Shown in pieces: positions 49,559-58,504 of a stretch of 64,000 nt of DNA. A program made the position numbers and the translations under genes. Numbering within the stretch: the stretch's first letter is position 1; every line of letters begins with the position of its first letter. The notes beneath the pieces are model-generated. The model worked only from the letters and a program-made list of their open reading frames with translations, searched no databases and was not told the DNA's origin. The DNA is from JAVBTT01 sp031556035 (GTDB lineage: Bacteria; Bacillota; Clostridia; Oscillospirales; UBA929): the NCBI GenBank assembly GCA_031556035.1, contig JAVBTT010000023.1, positions 48,426 through 112,425 on the forward strand, in the 5' to 3' direction.

Positions 49559-52351
49559 TTAGGCGTTTTCGATAACGATCCAGAACGCCTTCGGAGTTGC
49601 GGTGATGTCGGTGGTTCCAACGCCGCTTGTATCAGAGTTTGTTGTAATGCGGCCGTAGAACGTGTAATTCCAGTCGCCGTTCTCGAGGTCAAAGCTGCCG
49701 ATGGTGGAAGTGATGTTCGAGTAGGCGGGGTTTTCGCCGGTGAGGTCGATCAGGTAGAACTTCGGGCTGTCCTTGGAGATGGCTTCCCAGTAAATCTGGG
49801 TCAGATCGCCGGACACCTCGGTGTTGTCGTAGATGCGAACCGAGCTGTTGAATATCTCAAACTTGCCCAACTCGTAAATGTCGTTGATTTCATAGGTCTC
49901 AGCCCACGCCTGCACAGGATCCATTATGGTGATCTTCTTGATGGCGTCAGCCTTATAACCGGTAGCGCCGCTTTCAGAAGGCTGCCAGTATTCGAGCTTC
50001 AGAACCTGATCCGCAAACTGGGTGGTAATGGTGAGTCCGCTGTTGCTGCCCGCATCGGCGTTGAACTCGTATGTCACGACGTCGGAGCCATTGAAAGCGT
50101 TCAGCGATCCGGAGAGGTTGGACTTTATGGAATAGTCCGCAGTGCCCCAGACATACGCGGTGCCCTTCCCGTTGGGGACGAATTCATCGAACAGAGCGGC
50201 CTTGACTGTGCCGGTGATACGATTGGTGGTGGCGGTGCCGACTCCGCCCTGCGGATTGCCAGTCAGGATTATGGTAGACTTGGTGGAAAGCGTCTGCGCC
50301 GTGCTGTAGCTCGGCAGTGTGCCCTGTACCACGGTGACCCCTCCGGCCGCCGTGACAAGGAAAGTCACCGAACCCGCGTTGGTGGCCATCTGGAAGTATC
50401 CGCTCGAAGCGGCCTTGCTTCCGTTGAACCTGAAGTTGTCGGTGTTGTCATAAGTGTCAAGCTTGTTGACGGGGATCTTCTGCGCGGAGGTGCTGGGGGT
50501 GGGATCCGCCAGGATTACGTTTCCGCCGGAGATGGAGAACTTGTAGAGTCCGCGGTAGGAAGTTCCATTTGCGAAATCGTCATAATCATCGCTGGAGGAG
50601 GAGACGGTGTAGACCTTTCCGCTCTTGTCGGTGGTCGAGAAGACCTTGGCTTCCTTAACCTTGGTGGAGCCGCCGGACACAAAGAACTCGCTCACGTAGC
50701 AGTAGTCAGAGCCCGCGGAGGAGGTGCCGGTCTGAAGGACAAAGCCCATGACCTTGTTGTTAACCATGTAGAACTTATAGGCGCTGCTGGTCGTGATATC
50801 CGTGAACGGGCAGGACCCGTCAACGGTATATCTGCCGTAGTATGTGGTGTCGATCTTGAGGTTGCCGGCGTCGGCGTTGAAGGACTCGGCGGTGCCCTCA
50901 AGCAGTGTGGCCTTGGTCACTGTCCAGGCGTCGCTGCCAGTCACAGGAGCGCACAGGATATAGTCTCCCGCCTCGATAGAGTCTCCGATGATGTACTTGG
51001 TCTTGATCTTGTCGGCGAGGTTGGTGCTGACATCATGCTGGACGTTGGTGGTGGTTCTGATGGTGGCTTCGCCGCTGGAGATGGAAATAACCTTGGCAGC
51101 GGTAAGCTTTTCGGCGATATAGTAGGTGCTAAATCCGGATTTCACAAGGCGGAACGTGTTGCCGGTGCCGCCGAGAGACAGGACTTCATTGACGGTCTTG
51201 TCAGCGTTGCCGTTTATCGCGCCCGTGAAGAGGCTGTAGTTGACATAGACGTTGGAATCTGAGACCATCGGCTTGTCGGAAATCTTGGTGGTGTCCTTGT
51301 ATTTGCCGTTGTCGCTGGGCGATACAAGGCCGCTGGCATTAAGCCTGTAGCTGCTGCCGTAGCTCGTGGAGGAGCCGGTGACGTTAAGGCCGCTGTACTT
51401 TGAGATCGCGCCTGTGGTGGAGAGCTTGGCGTACATGTAGAAGCCGCGGCCGATATTGGCAAGGCCCATGTCGGTGGAAAGGGTCATCTTAGTATCTGCG
51501 GGAGCGTCAAGGCCATCAATTTTCTTCACGCTGAGGAGGGTCTTGCCTTCGTCAGTTGTCGCGAAGCTCTTAAGCGCAAAGATGTTGTTGGCGACGATTT
51601 CGCCCTCGTAGCGCTTGTAGCCGAAGAACTTGTTGATGGCGGCCTGGTCAGCGCCGTTGACCTGAGCGGGCTCGCGGGTGTAAACGGCGATGGTGCCGTT
51701 GTAAGCCACATCGTACTTCTGCATCGGGGCGTTGAGCGCGAAGTTGAACAGCACGGCGCACTCGGCGCGGGTCAGGGAGTTCACGTTCGCCGCGTTAAAG
51801 TCGCCGGGCATGACGCCGAGGCTGTCGGCGATGACGGAGGCTTTGCTGGCGTAGTTCTCGCCGGTGAAGCCTTCAAACTCGGGCTTCACGCCGAGGGCCT
51901 TGATCAGGAAGGTCAGAGCGTCGACCATCTTGATGTGGTTTGTGGAGCCGAACTTGTCGGCGCTGATGCCGGCGGCGATTCCGGAGCTGTAGGCCCAGCC
52001 CACGTACTCGTTGCCCCACGGGATGTCCTTGAACGGATGCTGCTCAGCGTACGCGGAGCTCGGTACGGAGCCGCCGTGCGTGAACTTGTAGAGCATAACG
52101 ATGAACTCGAGGCGGTTGACCGAAGCGGAGGCGTCGAGGCTTCCGTCCGTGCGGCCGGTGAGGATTTCGAGGTCGGTCATCATCTGGAGAGCGTCCTCAA
52201 AATAGCTGTTGGAACTTATGTAGTCCCTGTTGTCCTTGTTCGCGTCGACGTCTGTGAGGTCACTGTACTCGAAGATCGACTTCGCCGAGGCGGAGAGCAC
52301 GAGTGTGAACATCATCATGACGGCCAGCGCTATGGATAAGAACTTCTTCAT
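49559..52351 (-). CDS. S-layer homology (SLH) domain protein
   Basis: Exported surface protein of 930 residues. The signal peptide MKKFLSIALAVMMMFTL..SASA is cut near residue 23. Three SLH-like repeats fall at about residues 40-95 ('YFEDALQMMTDLEILTGRTDG'), 105-160 ('FKDIPWGNEYVGWAYSSGI') and 165-215 ('VIADSLGVMPGDFNAANV'), anchoring it to cell-wall polymer. The remaining ~700 residues are Ser/Thr/Gly-rich beta-type sequence with few cysteines, as in S-layer or large surface proteins. AAGGAGG and a good promoter suggest high expression. Confidence 0.88.
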   Translation of the reverse strand: MKKFLSIALAVMMMFTLVLSASAKSIFEYSDLTDVDANKDNRDYISSNSYFEDALQMMTDLEILTGRTDGSLDASASVNRLEFIVMLYKFTHGGSVPSSAYAEQHPFKDIPWGNEYVGWAYSSGIAAGISADKFGSTNHIKMVDALTFLIKALGVKPEFEGFTGENYASKASVIADSLGVMPGDFNAANVNSLTRAECAVLFNFALNAPMQKYDVAYNGTIAVYTREPAQVNGADQAAINKFFGYKRYEGEIVANNIFALKSFATTDEGKTLLSVKKIDGLDAPADTKMTLSTDMGLANIGRGFYMYAKLSTTGAISKYSGLNVTGSSTSYGSSYRLNASGLVSPSDNGKYKDTTKISDKPMVSDSNVYVNYSLFTGAINGNADKTVNEVLSLGGTGNTFRLVKSGFSTYYIAEKLTAAKVISISSGEATIRTTTNVQHDVSTNLADKIKTKYIIGDSIEAGDYILCAPVTGSDAWTVTKATLLEGTAESFNADAGNLKIDTTYYGRYTVDGSCPFTDITTSSAYKFYMVNNKVMGFVLQTGTSSAGSDYCYVSEFFVSGGSTKVKEAKVFSTTDKSGKVYTVSSSSDDYDDFANGTSYRGLYKFSISGGNVILADPTPSTSAQKIPVNKLDTYDNTDNFRFNGSKAASSGYFQMATNAGSVTFLVTAAGGVTVVQGTLPSYSTAQTLSTKSTIILTGNPQGGVGTATTNRITGTVKAALFDEFVPNGKGTAYVWGTADYSIKSNLSGSLNAFNGSDVVTYEFNADAGSNSGLTITTQFADQVLKLEYWQPSESGATGYKADAIKKITIMDPVQAWAETYEINDIYELGKFEIFNSSVRIYDNTEVSGDLTQIYWEAISKDSPKFYLIDLTGENPAYSNITSTIGSFDLENGDWNYTFYGRITTNSDTSGVGTTDITATPKAFWIVIENA

Positions 52352-52409
52352 GCGGGTATTTCCTCCTTAAGATTTGTTTTGGGGCCGGTGGGCCCTTCTT
52401 ACGGGTATC

Positions 52410-52438
52410 ACTTTACTACATCGGGGACAAATGGTCAA
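52410..52438 (-). promoter_or_regulatory. Sigma-A promoter of the SLH gene
   Basis: TTGACC (52433-52438), 17-nt spacer, TAAAGT (52410-52415) on the minus strand. Confidence 0.7.
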
Positions 52439-52606
52439 GCGCTTTCAGGGAGATGTAACACAGCTGTAACATTGCCGCAAAAATCCGGAAAACCCTTGCC
52501 ACGCCTTTGCGGCGGGCTGCCTTCCCATCGCGTGGGAATAACCGCCCGCCTCTGCCACAGTGCTCTTTAGACGCATGAGCGGGGCGGATTGTTCCATGAA
52601 AAAAAT

Positions 52607-52637
52607 GTTGTCTTATTTTGATTATAAAAAACAACAT
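52607..52637. promoter_or_regulatory. Inverted repeat upstream of nrdJ
   Basis: ATGTTGT (52607-52613) and ACAACAT (52631-52637) flank an AT-rich centre just before the -35 of the nrdJ promoter; a possible operator. Confidence 0.35.
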
Positions 52638-52638
52638 C

Positions 52639-52667
52639 TTGCGTTTAACTGGCGCTGGTGATACAAT
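52639..52667 (+). promoter_or_regulatory. Putative promoter of nrdJ
   Basis: TTGCGT (52639-52644), 17-nt spacer, TACAAT (52662-52667). Confidence 0.55.
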
Positions 52668-52717
52668 ATGTGGGCCAAAAGAGCAAAATAATCGCACAAA
52701 CGAGAGGATGCATATAC

Positions 52718-54871
52718 ATGAAGCTTCAGCCCAACGCGCTTGCGGTATTGGAAAAGCGCTATTTTATGAGGGACAGGGACGGGAATACCATAGAGGACGC
52801 GGAGGGCATGTTCCGGCGGGTGGCAAACGCCGTCGCCAAAGGCGACGATGAGCTCGCCGGCAAATTCTTCGAGCTTATGACGACCCTCGACTTTCTCCCC
52901 AATTCCCCGACGCTGATGAACGCCGGGCGGCCGCTCGGCCAGCTGTCGGCCTGCTTTGTGCTGCCGGTGGAGGACAGCCTGGACGGGATTTTCGACGCGA
53001 TAAAGCAGGCGGCGATGATACACAAGAGCGGCGGCGGCACCGGGTTCTCGTTCTCGCGCCTGCGCTCGGCGGAGAGCATTGTCAAAAGCACAGGGGGCGT
53101 GGCCTCCGGCCCGGTCAGCTTCATGCGGGTGTTCAACGCCGCCACCGAGGCCGTCAAGCAGGGCGGTACGCGCCGGGGCGCGAACATGGGGGTGCTGAGG
53201 GTCGACCACCCGGACATTGAGAGCTTCATCCGCTGCAAGGACGCCCCGGGGGAGTTCGCCAACTTCAATATCTCGGTCGGGCTGACCGACGCGTTTCTGG
53301 ACGCGGTCGAGCGTGGCACCGACTACGAGCTCGTCAGCCCCCACGACAAAAAGCCGCAGGGGACGCTTTCGGCGCGCGCCGTCTACGCCGACATCGTCAA
53401 CTCCGCCTGGAAGAGCGGGGAGCCGGGCATACTGTTCCTGGACAGGATAAACGCCGCCAACCCCGTGCCGGCGCAGGGCGAGATCGAGTCGACAAACCCG
53501 TGCGGGGAGCAGCCGCTGCTGCCGTTCGAGAGCTGCAACCTGGGCTCGGTGAACCTGAAAAACATGTTCTCGGGCGGCAGGGTCGACTGGGACAGGCTGA
53601 GGGGCGCGGTCGAGCTCGCCGTGCTGTTTCTGGACAATGTCATAGACATAAACATATACCCGCTGCCGCAGATCGGGGAGACAACCCTGCTGACCCGCAA
53701 GATTGGGCTGGGCGTCATGGGCTTCGCCGACCTGCTGCTGCTGCTGGGGATCCCCTATGACTCCGACAGGGCGGTGAGCCTGGGCGGCGAGCTTATGGAA
53801 TTTATCGACAAAACCGCCAAGGCGGCGAGCGGGAGGCTGGCCGCCGGGCGCGGCGCGTTCCCGCTGTTTGAGCGCAGCGTCCTGAACGCCCCCCGCCGCA
53901 ACGCGACCGTGACCACGATAGCCCCGACCGGGACGCTGTCGCTGATCGCGGGGGTGTCCAGCGGCATCGAGCCGGTGTTCGCGTTTGTCTATACCCGCCA
54001 CGTCATGGACGGCGCTGAGCTGCGGGAGGTCAACCCCATTCTTATGGACGCGCTTGAAAGGCACGGCGTTCAGGAGGCCGAGGCCCTGCCGGAGGATGTC
54101 CGCCGCGCGTTTGTCTCGGCGCACGACATTTCCCCCGAGTGGCATATCCGGATGCAGGCCGCGTTCCAGAGGCACGTCGACAACGCCGTGTCCAAGACGG
54201 TCAATTTCCCGCACGACGCCACAGCCGAGCAGGTGCGCGAGGTGTACGACCTCGCCTACAGGCTGGGCTGCAAGGGAGTTACGATTTACCGCGACGGCTC
54301 GCGCAGCGGGCAGGTTCTGGTGGCGGAAAAGCCGAACTCAGGACAGGATGAGGACAAAGACGGCGGGGATGGCCAGGGCTGCGACGACTGCGACAGCGTC
54401 CAGGATCGGGTGATTCATCCCCGCGAGCGCAGCAAGGTCACGCGGGGCGTCACCGAAAAGGTGGTGGTGGGCTGCGGCAATCTCTATATCACAGTCAACT
54501 TTGACGAGCTGGGCATCTGCGAGATATTCACCAACACCGGGAAAAAGGGCGGCTGCCCCTCCCAGTCCGAGGCGACAGCCAGACTGGCCACCGCCGCGCT
54601 GAGGAGCGGGGTGGATCCGCAGTACATCATAAAGCAGCTTCGGGGCATACGCTGCCCGTCGACCGTGCGGCAGCGCGGCATGGAGTGCACCTCCTGCCCG
54701 GACGCGATCGCGCGGGTCGTCACGCGCGTCATGCAGGAGCAGTACGGGTTTGTGCCCGCGCCCTCAAAAGCGCCCGGTGTCCGCGCCGCCTGCCCCGAGT
54801 GCGGGGAGGCCCTGGCCCACGAGGGCGGCTGCGTGATGTGCCACGGCTGCGGGTATAGCAAATGCGGATAA
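52718..54871 (+). CDS. nrdJ: Adenosylcobalamin-dependent (class II) ribonucleotide reductase
   Basis: Makes deoxyribonucleotides with or without oxygen, using a B12 radical. Start MKLQPNALAVLEKRY after AGAGGATG. 'NSPTLMNAG', 'SGGGTGFSFSRLR', 'GGTRRGANMGVL', active-site 'NPCGEQPLLPFESCNLGSVNL' region with C262, 'TIAPTGTLSLIAG'. The C-terminal extension holds 'GKKGGCPSQSEA' and a zinc-like cysteine set ('CPECGEAL', 'CVMCHGCGYSKCG') that probably relays reducing power. 717 residues. No NrdR gene or B12 riboswitch is seen here. Confidence 0.96.
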   Translation: MKLQPNALAVLEKRYFMRDRDGNTIEDAEGMFRRVANAVAKGDDELAGKFFELMTTLDFLPNSPTLMNAGRPLGQLSACFVLPVEDSLDGIFDAIKQAAMIHKSGGGTGFSFSRLRSAESIVKSTGGVASGPVSFMRVFNAATEAVKQGGTRRGANMGVLRVDHPDIESFIRCKDAPGEFANFNISVGLTDAFLDAVERGTDYELVSPHDKKPQGTLSARAVYADIVNSAWKSGEPGILFLDRINAANPVPAQGEIESTNPCGEQPLLPFESCNLGSVNLKNMFSGGRVDWDRLRGAVELAVLFLDNVIDINIYPLPQIGETTLLTRKIGLGVMGFADLLLLLGIPYDSDRAVSLGGELMEFIDKTAKAASGRLAAGRGAFPLFERSVLNAPRRNATVTTIAPTGTLSLIAGVSSGIEPVFAFVYTRHVMDGAELREVNPILMDALERHGVQEAEALPEDVRRAFVSAHDISPEWHIRMQAAFQRHVDNAVSKTVNFPHDATAEQVREVYDLAYRLGCKGVTIYRDGSRSGQVLVAEKPNSGQDEDKDGGDGQGCDDCDSVQDRVIHPRERSKVTRGVTEKVVVGCGNLYITVNFDELGICEIFTNTGKKGGCPSQSEATARLATAALRSGVDPQYIIKQLRGIRCPSTVRQRGMECTSCPDAIARVVTRVMQEQYGFVPAPSKAPGVRAACPECGEALAHEGGCVMCHGCGYSKCG

Positions 54872-54875
54872 TAAG

Positions 54876-55027
54876 GAAGAGCGGAGCCGGGCGGGTCTGA
54901 AAATAACCAAGGAGCAACGCAGTGCACGACGAAGGTTATTTTCAGACAAAGCGCAGGCGTTTGGCGCAGTCCGCAAAGCGGACGCAGCCAAAGCCGGAGC
55001 GGCATCCCGCGCGGAGCTTGACATCAC
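54876..55027 (+). repeat. Family A structured element, copy 14
   Basis: Starts 4 bases after the nrdJ stop. Nearly identical to copy 2, with helix II extended to TCTGAAAATAACC/GGTTATTTTCAGA. Confidence 0.9.
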
Positions 55028-55029
55028 CC

Positions 55030-55096
55030 GAAGAGCGAAGCCCCCGCGCGTTGAAAAATAACCAAGGAGTAGCGGAGCGCACGACGAAGGTTATAA
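55030..55096 (+). repeat. Family A element, truncated copy joined to a family B-like hairpin
   Basis: GAAGAGCGAAGCCCCCGCGCG through helix II to GGTTAT, then CTCTCCCC-type sequence. A third start (GAAGAGCGGAGCCGGGC) follows at 55176. Confidence 0.78.
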
Positions 55097-55489
55097 GGAT
55101 CCCACCTCTCCCCTTGGGAGAGGTGGCGCGAAGCGCCGGAGAGGGAACGACCACCCCGACGTAGCCTGACATCACAGAAGAGCGGAGCCGGGCAATCCCT
55201 GTAGGGGCGACCGTCCCCGGTCGCCCGCGCATCCTTTCCCCCGCAGAGGTATGGGCGGGGATGGAGCCCCGTCCCTACGGAGAAAACCACCCCGGCGCGC
55301 ACAGCGCGCCACCCCTCCAAGGAGGTGAATTTGCGGGGCGCAACTCTTATCCCCCTTGTTAAAGGGGGATGCCGTCCGCAGACGGAGGGGGGGGCTCCAT
55401 GCCCTTTCAGGTGGCGCTGCTGCCGGCTGGCCGCGCCTCACAACAGACGCGCATTTGCAATGCGCGTCAAAACAGGGAGGAGTAACACG

Positions 55490-56107
55490 GTGAAAGTATT
55501 GCTCATCAACGGAAGCCCGCGCGAGAAGGGCTGCACCTACACGGCGCTGCGCGAGGTCGAGTCCCGGCTCAACGCCGCCGGGATAGACACCGAGCTGCTG
55601 CACATCGGCAAGGGCCCCGTACAGGGCTGCACCGCCTGCCATTACTGCTACGATCACGACGGCTGCGCGTTCGACGACCTTGTCAACACAACCAACGAAA
55701 GCATGAAGGCCTGCGACGGACTAGTGGTCGGCTCCCCCGTCTACTACGCGGCAACCAACGGAAGCCTGTCCGCGTTCCTGAACCGCATGTTTTACTCAGG
55801 GGACTGCTTTGAGCTAAAGCCGGGCGCGGCGGTGGTCTCCGCGCGCCGTGCGGGTACAACCGCGGCGCTGGACGAGCTGAACAAGTATTTCCTGCTCTCC
55901 AACATGCCCCTTGTCCCCTCCCAATACTGGAACATGGTTCACGGCAACACCCCGGACGAGGTGCGGCGGGACGAAGAGGGCATGCAGACCATGCGCGCGC
56001 TGGGGGACAACATGGCCTGGCTGCTGCGCTCAATTGAGGCGGGGAAGGCCTCCGGGCTAAAGCCCCCTGTCCGTGAAAAGCGCCTGCGCACCAATTTTAT
56101 CCGATAG
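55490..56107 (+). CDS. Iron-sulfur flavoprotein / NADPH-dependent FMN reductase family
   Basis: Flavodoxin-fold redox protein of 205 residues. GTG start after GGAGGAGTAACAC. FMN phosphate loop 'LINGSPREKGCTYTAL'; compact cysteine motif CX2CX2CX5C (C47, C50, C53, C59), as in iron-sulfur flavoproteins, which would hold a [4Fe-4S] cluster; 'GLVVGSPVYYAATNGSLSAFLNR' for flavin binding. Twelve bases before the cysteine desulfurase gene, so the two are probably co-transcribed and the desulfurase may supply its sulfur. Confidence 0.88.
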   Translation: MKVLLINGSPREKGCTYTALREVESRLNAAGIDTELLHIGKGPVQGCTACHYCYDHDGCAFDDLVNTTNESMKACDGLVVGSPVYYAATNGSLSAFLNRMFYSGDCFELKPGAAVVSARRAGTTAALDELNKYFLLSNMPLVPSQYWNMVHGNTPDEVRRDEEGMQTMRALGDNMAWLLRSIEAGKASGLKPPVREKRLRTNFIR

Positions 56108-56119
56108 GCGGTCAATCAA

Positions 56120-57208
56120 TTGATATATCTTGACCACGCGGCCACCACGAAGCCCCTTCCGGAGGCCGTCAGGGCCTTTCACAGCGCCTGCGAGGAATGG
56201 GGCAATCCGTCCTCGCGGCACTTTTTCGGCCTGTCCGCCGAGAAAACGCTTGAAGCCGCCCGGAGCGCGGCGGCGGGAGCACTGGGCGCGCCGGAAAAAT
56301 CGATTGTATTCACCTCTGGAGGCACCGAGGCCAACAACCTCGCGATATTCGGCACGGCGGCGAAAACCCGCCTGAGGCATATCGTGTCGACGGCGCTTGA
56401 GCACCCCTCGGTCAGGGAGCCGCTGCGCGAGCTCTCCCTGCGCGGCTTCGAGGTGGAATACGTCCCGCCCGGGGCGGACGGGCGCGTCTGTCCCGGGGAC
56501 GTCGCCGCCGCCGTCCGGGAGGACACGTTCCTCGTCTCCTGCATCCTCTGCTGCAACGAGACAGGGGCGGTCGCGGACATCGCTGAAATATCCAAAATGA
56601 TAAAAAACAGAAACCCCGGTGTCCTGCTGCACACCGACGCCGTGCAGGCGTTTCTGCACATCCCGTTCTCTCCGGCTGAGGCGGGCGTGGACATGGCGAG
56701 CGTCTCGGCCCACAAGGTCGGCGGGGTCAAGGGCGCGGGCGCGCTTTATGTCCGTCCCGGCGTCAGGCTGGCTCCGGTTATGTACGGCGGGGGGCAGGAG
56801 GACGGGCGGCGCGCCGGCACCGAGGCTTCTCCGGCGATACTCGCGTTCGGCGCGGCAATCGGGGCGTTCAGGCCGCCGGACGCGGCGCTGCGGGACTATG
56901 CCGCCGCCCGTCTGGAGCAGGCCGGAGCGTATGTCGTCCCGTCTCCGGACGCGCCGCACATTGTCGCCTTCGCGCTGAGGGGAATTCCCGGCGAGGTGGC
57001 GGCACGGATGCTGAACGACATGGGTATATGCGTCTCCACGGGAGCGGCCTGCTCAAAGGGCAAAAAGAGCCCGGTCGCGGCGGCGCTTAGGCTGCCGCCC
57101 CGGGTTTCGGGATCGATGCTGCGCGCGAGCTTTTCCACCGAGACGACGCGGGGCGATATTGACGGACTCTGCGCAGCGCTGGGGGATATAGCGCGGAGGA
57201 TGCTCTAG
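56120..57208 (+). CDS. Cysteine desulfurase (NifS/IscS-like)
   Basis: PLP enzyme that releases sulfur from cysteine for Fe-S clusters or tRNA thiolation. TTG start giving MIYLDHAATTKPLPEAV; no strong ribosome site, so translation may be coupled to the upstream gene. 'FTSGGTEANNLAI', 'HTDAVQAFLHIP', PLP lysine K199 in 'VSAHKVGGVKG', catalytic C311 in 'STGAACSKGKKSP'. 362 residues, slightly shorter than IscS. No IscU or ThiI gene is adjacent. Confidence 0.93.
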   Translation: MIYLDHAATTKPLPEAVRAFHSACEEWGNPSSRHFFGLSAEKTLEAARSAAAGALGAPEKSIVFTSGGTEANNLAIFGTAAKTRLRHIVSTALEHPSVREPLRELSLRGFEVEYVPPGADGRVCPGDVAAAVREDTFLVSCILCCNETGAVADIAEISKMIKNRNPGVLLHTDAVQAFLHIPFSPAEAGVDMASVSAHKVGGVKGAGALYVRPGVRLAPVMYGGGQEDGRRAGTEASPAILAFGAAIGAFRPPDAALRDYAAARLEQAGAYVVPSPDAPHIVAFALRGIPGEVAARMLNDMGICVSTGAACSKGKKSPVAAALRLPPRVSGSMLRASFSTETTRGDIDGLCAALGDIARRML

Positions 57209-57217
57209 ATATTACTC

Positions 57218-57264
57218 CGGCTGTATAAGCCACATAATTACTACTGTTAGATGCCGCCGTAATA
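57218..57264 (-). repeat. 48-bp dispersed repeat, copy 2 (inverted)
   Basis: Reverse complement matches 11950-11997, including the codons that end the GGDEF gene there; no GGDEF gene is present here. Confidence 0.8.
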
Positions 57265-57413
57265 TTACACCGGAAGCATATTGCAGGTTTTTTGAAAGTT
57301 ATTGCAATCCCATAATTGCCGTTGCCTGCCCCAAGGCGTTCCCGTCCGGTAGCTTCCTGACACGGGCGCCGGGCGCGGCTCATAAGAAACACTTGGCTTT
57401 ATTTGAAAATTAT

Positions 57414-57443
57414 GTATAAGCACCTTTGCGCGGGGGGATACTC
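57414..57443 (+). promoter_or_regulatory. Sigma-F-like promoter of the SpoIIQ-like gene
   Basis: GTATA (57414-57418), exactly 15 nt, then GGGGATACTC (57434-57443), matching GYWTA-N15-GGNNANAHTR except at the last position. The leader would be about 15 nt and holds the GGAGG site. Confidence 0.55.
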
Positions 57444-57464
57444 TGCTGTGGAGGTGCTTAAAAG

Positions 57465-58304
57465 ATGAGCAAAAAAACACGATTGGAAAAAACACTTGAC
57501 TTTATGGCAGGCAAGGGCTTTTACATCATCCTGATCGCCTGCGTGGCGGCCATCGGAGTTTCGGGCTACATGCTGCTGTGGGGCAACAGCGCCGCAACTC
57601 CGGAGACCCCTGACTCCTATATCGAGTGGCTGGAGCCCTCGATAGCCCTTCCCGTGCTGGAGGTGACTCCGGACACGGACCCGGTGGACGGCATCCCGGA
57701 CGACGAGGGCGTGATCTCGGTGATTAAGCCGACCGGCATCGATCTTTCACCGGCCCCGCCCTCCGTGAAGCCGGTATCTCCGTCGCTGAAACCCTCGGCG
57801 CAGACGGCGGCAAGCCCCTCGCCGTCCCAGGCCACCACGCCCAAACCCAAGCCGACGCCCACGCCCAAACCGGCGGACAAGACCGCCCCGCAGTTTTTTT
57901 GGCCGGTTTCCGGTGAAGTTCTGGTTCCGTACGCGCATGATGAGTTGGTGTTCAGTAAGACAATGGGGGACTGGCGCGCGCATGTTGGCGTAGACATCGC
58001 GGCCGACCTTGGCGCACAGGTGATGGCGGCGGCGGATGGGATTGTCAAGGACGTCTATCAGGATCCCAAGCTTGGAAGCTGCGTTGTTATCGAGCACAGC
58101 GGGGGGATGTCGACCCTGTATTCCAACCTTCAGGAGAAGGCCGCCGTGCAGATTGACCACAGGGTGAGCGCGGGGGACGTGATAGGCGGAGTGGGCTCCA
58201 CCGCAGTCTGGGAGGTCGCCGAGGACAGCCATTTGCATTTTGAGGTCTTCAAGGACGGGATGCCGGTCGATCCAAACGACTGGCTCCCCAAAAAGATCAG
58301 CTGA
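57465..58304 (+). CDS. spoIIQ: SpoIIQ-like M23 (LytM) family protein
   Basis: Probable forespore membrane protein of the engulfment channel. Single membrane segment near residues 18-38, a Pro/Ser/Thr-rich linker (about 95-140), then a LytM domain. Metal-site residues are kept: H173 and D177 in 'WRAHVGVDIAADLG' and H256-x-H258 in 'SHLHFEVFKDG', so unlike Bacillus SpoIIQ it could be an active endopeptidase, as in C. difficile. 279 residues. GGAGG precedes the ATG. A sigma-F-like promoter lies upstream. SpoIIIAH is not in the window; other M23 membrane proteins are the alternative. Confidence 0.85.
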   Translation: MSKKTRLEKTLDFMAGKGFYIILIACVAAIGVSGYMLLWGNSAATPETPDSYIEWLEPSIALPVLEVTPDTDPVDGIPDDEGVISVIKPTGIDLSPAPPSVKPVSPSLKPSAQTAASPSPSQATTPKPKPTPTPKPADKTAPQFFWPVSGEVLVPYAHDELVFSKTMGDWRAHVGVDIAADLGAQVMAAADGIVKDVYQDPKLGSCVVIEHSGGMSTLYSNLQEKAAVQIDHRVSAGDVIGGVGSTAVWEVAEDSHLHFEVFKDGMPVDPNDWLPKKIS

Positions 58305-58332
58305 CAGACAAAGGTGCAATACAAATCCTATG

Positions 58333-58372
58333 GCGGATAAGCCCTGCGCCACTTAGCGTCGGGCTTATCCGC
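58333..58372 (+). terminator. Hairpin after the SpoIIQ-like gene
   Basis: Stem GCGGATAAGCCC / GGGCTTATCCGC with a 16-nt loop; only weak AT-rich tail. Confidence 0.6.
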
Positions 58373-58376
58373 GCAA

Positions 58377-58404
58377 TTATTGGCCCCGCGATTAAACCTT
58401 GCCG
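58377..58404 (+). repeat. 28-bp dispersed repeat, copy 2
   Basis: Matches 14062-14089 around CCGCGATTAAACC. Confidence 0.55.
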
Positions 58405-58504
58405 AGGCAGGGATCTGCAAATTTCTAAGCGGAGCCTGTCCTTGTCCGAACAACCATAGCAGCGTTTATAATTTGTGAAATCTGACGATTTATCAGGACA
58501 GCGC

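Larger units (their letters stand above)
54872..55489. other. Repeat mosaic between nrdJ and the flavoprotein gene
   Basis: About 618 bases without a gene. In order: a full family A element, a truncated one, a family B-like hairpin (CTCTCCCCTTGGGAGAG, 55101-55117), a short family A start, a GTAGGGGCGACC-type hairpin (55200-55226), and family C pieces (55289-55325, 55370-55396). Confidence 0.8.

Noticed and set aside
52622..54214. Long minus-strand open frame opposite nrdJ
   Set aside because: Antisense shadow of a clearly conserved gene; no protein-like motifs.
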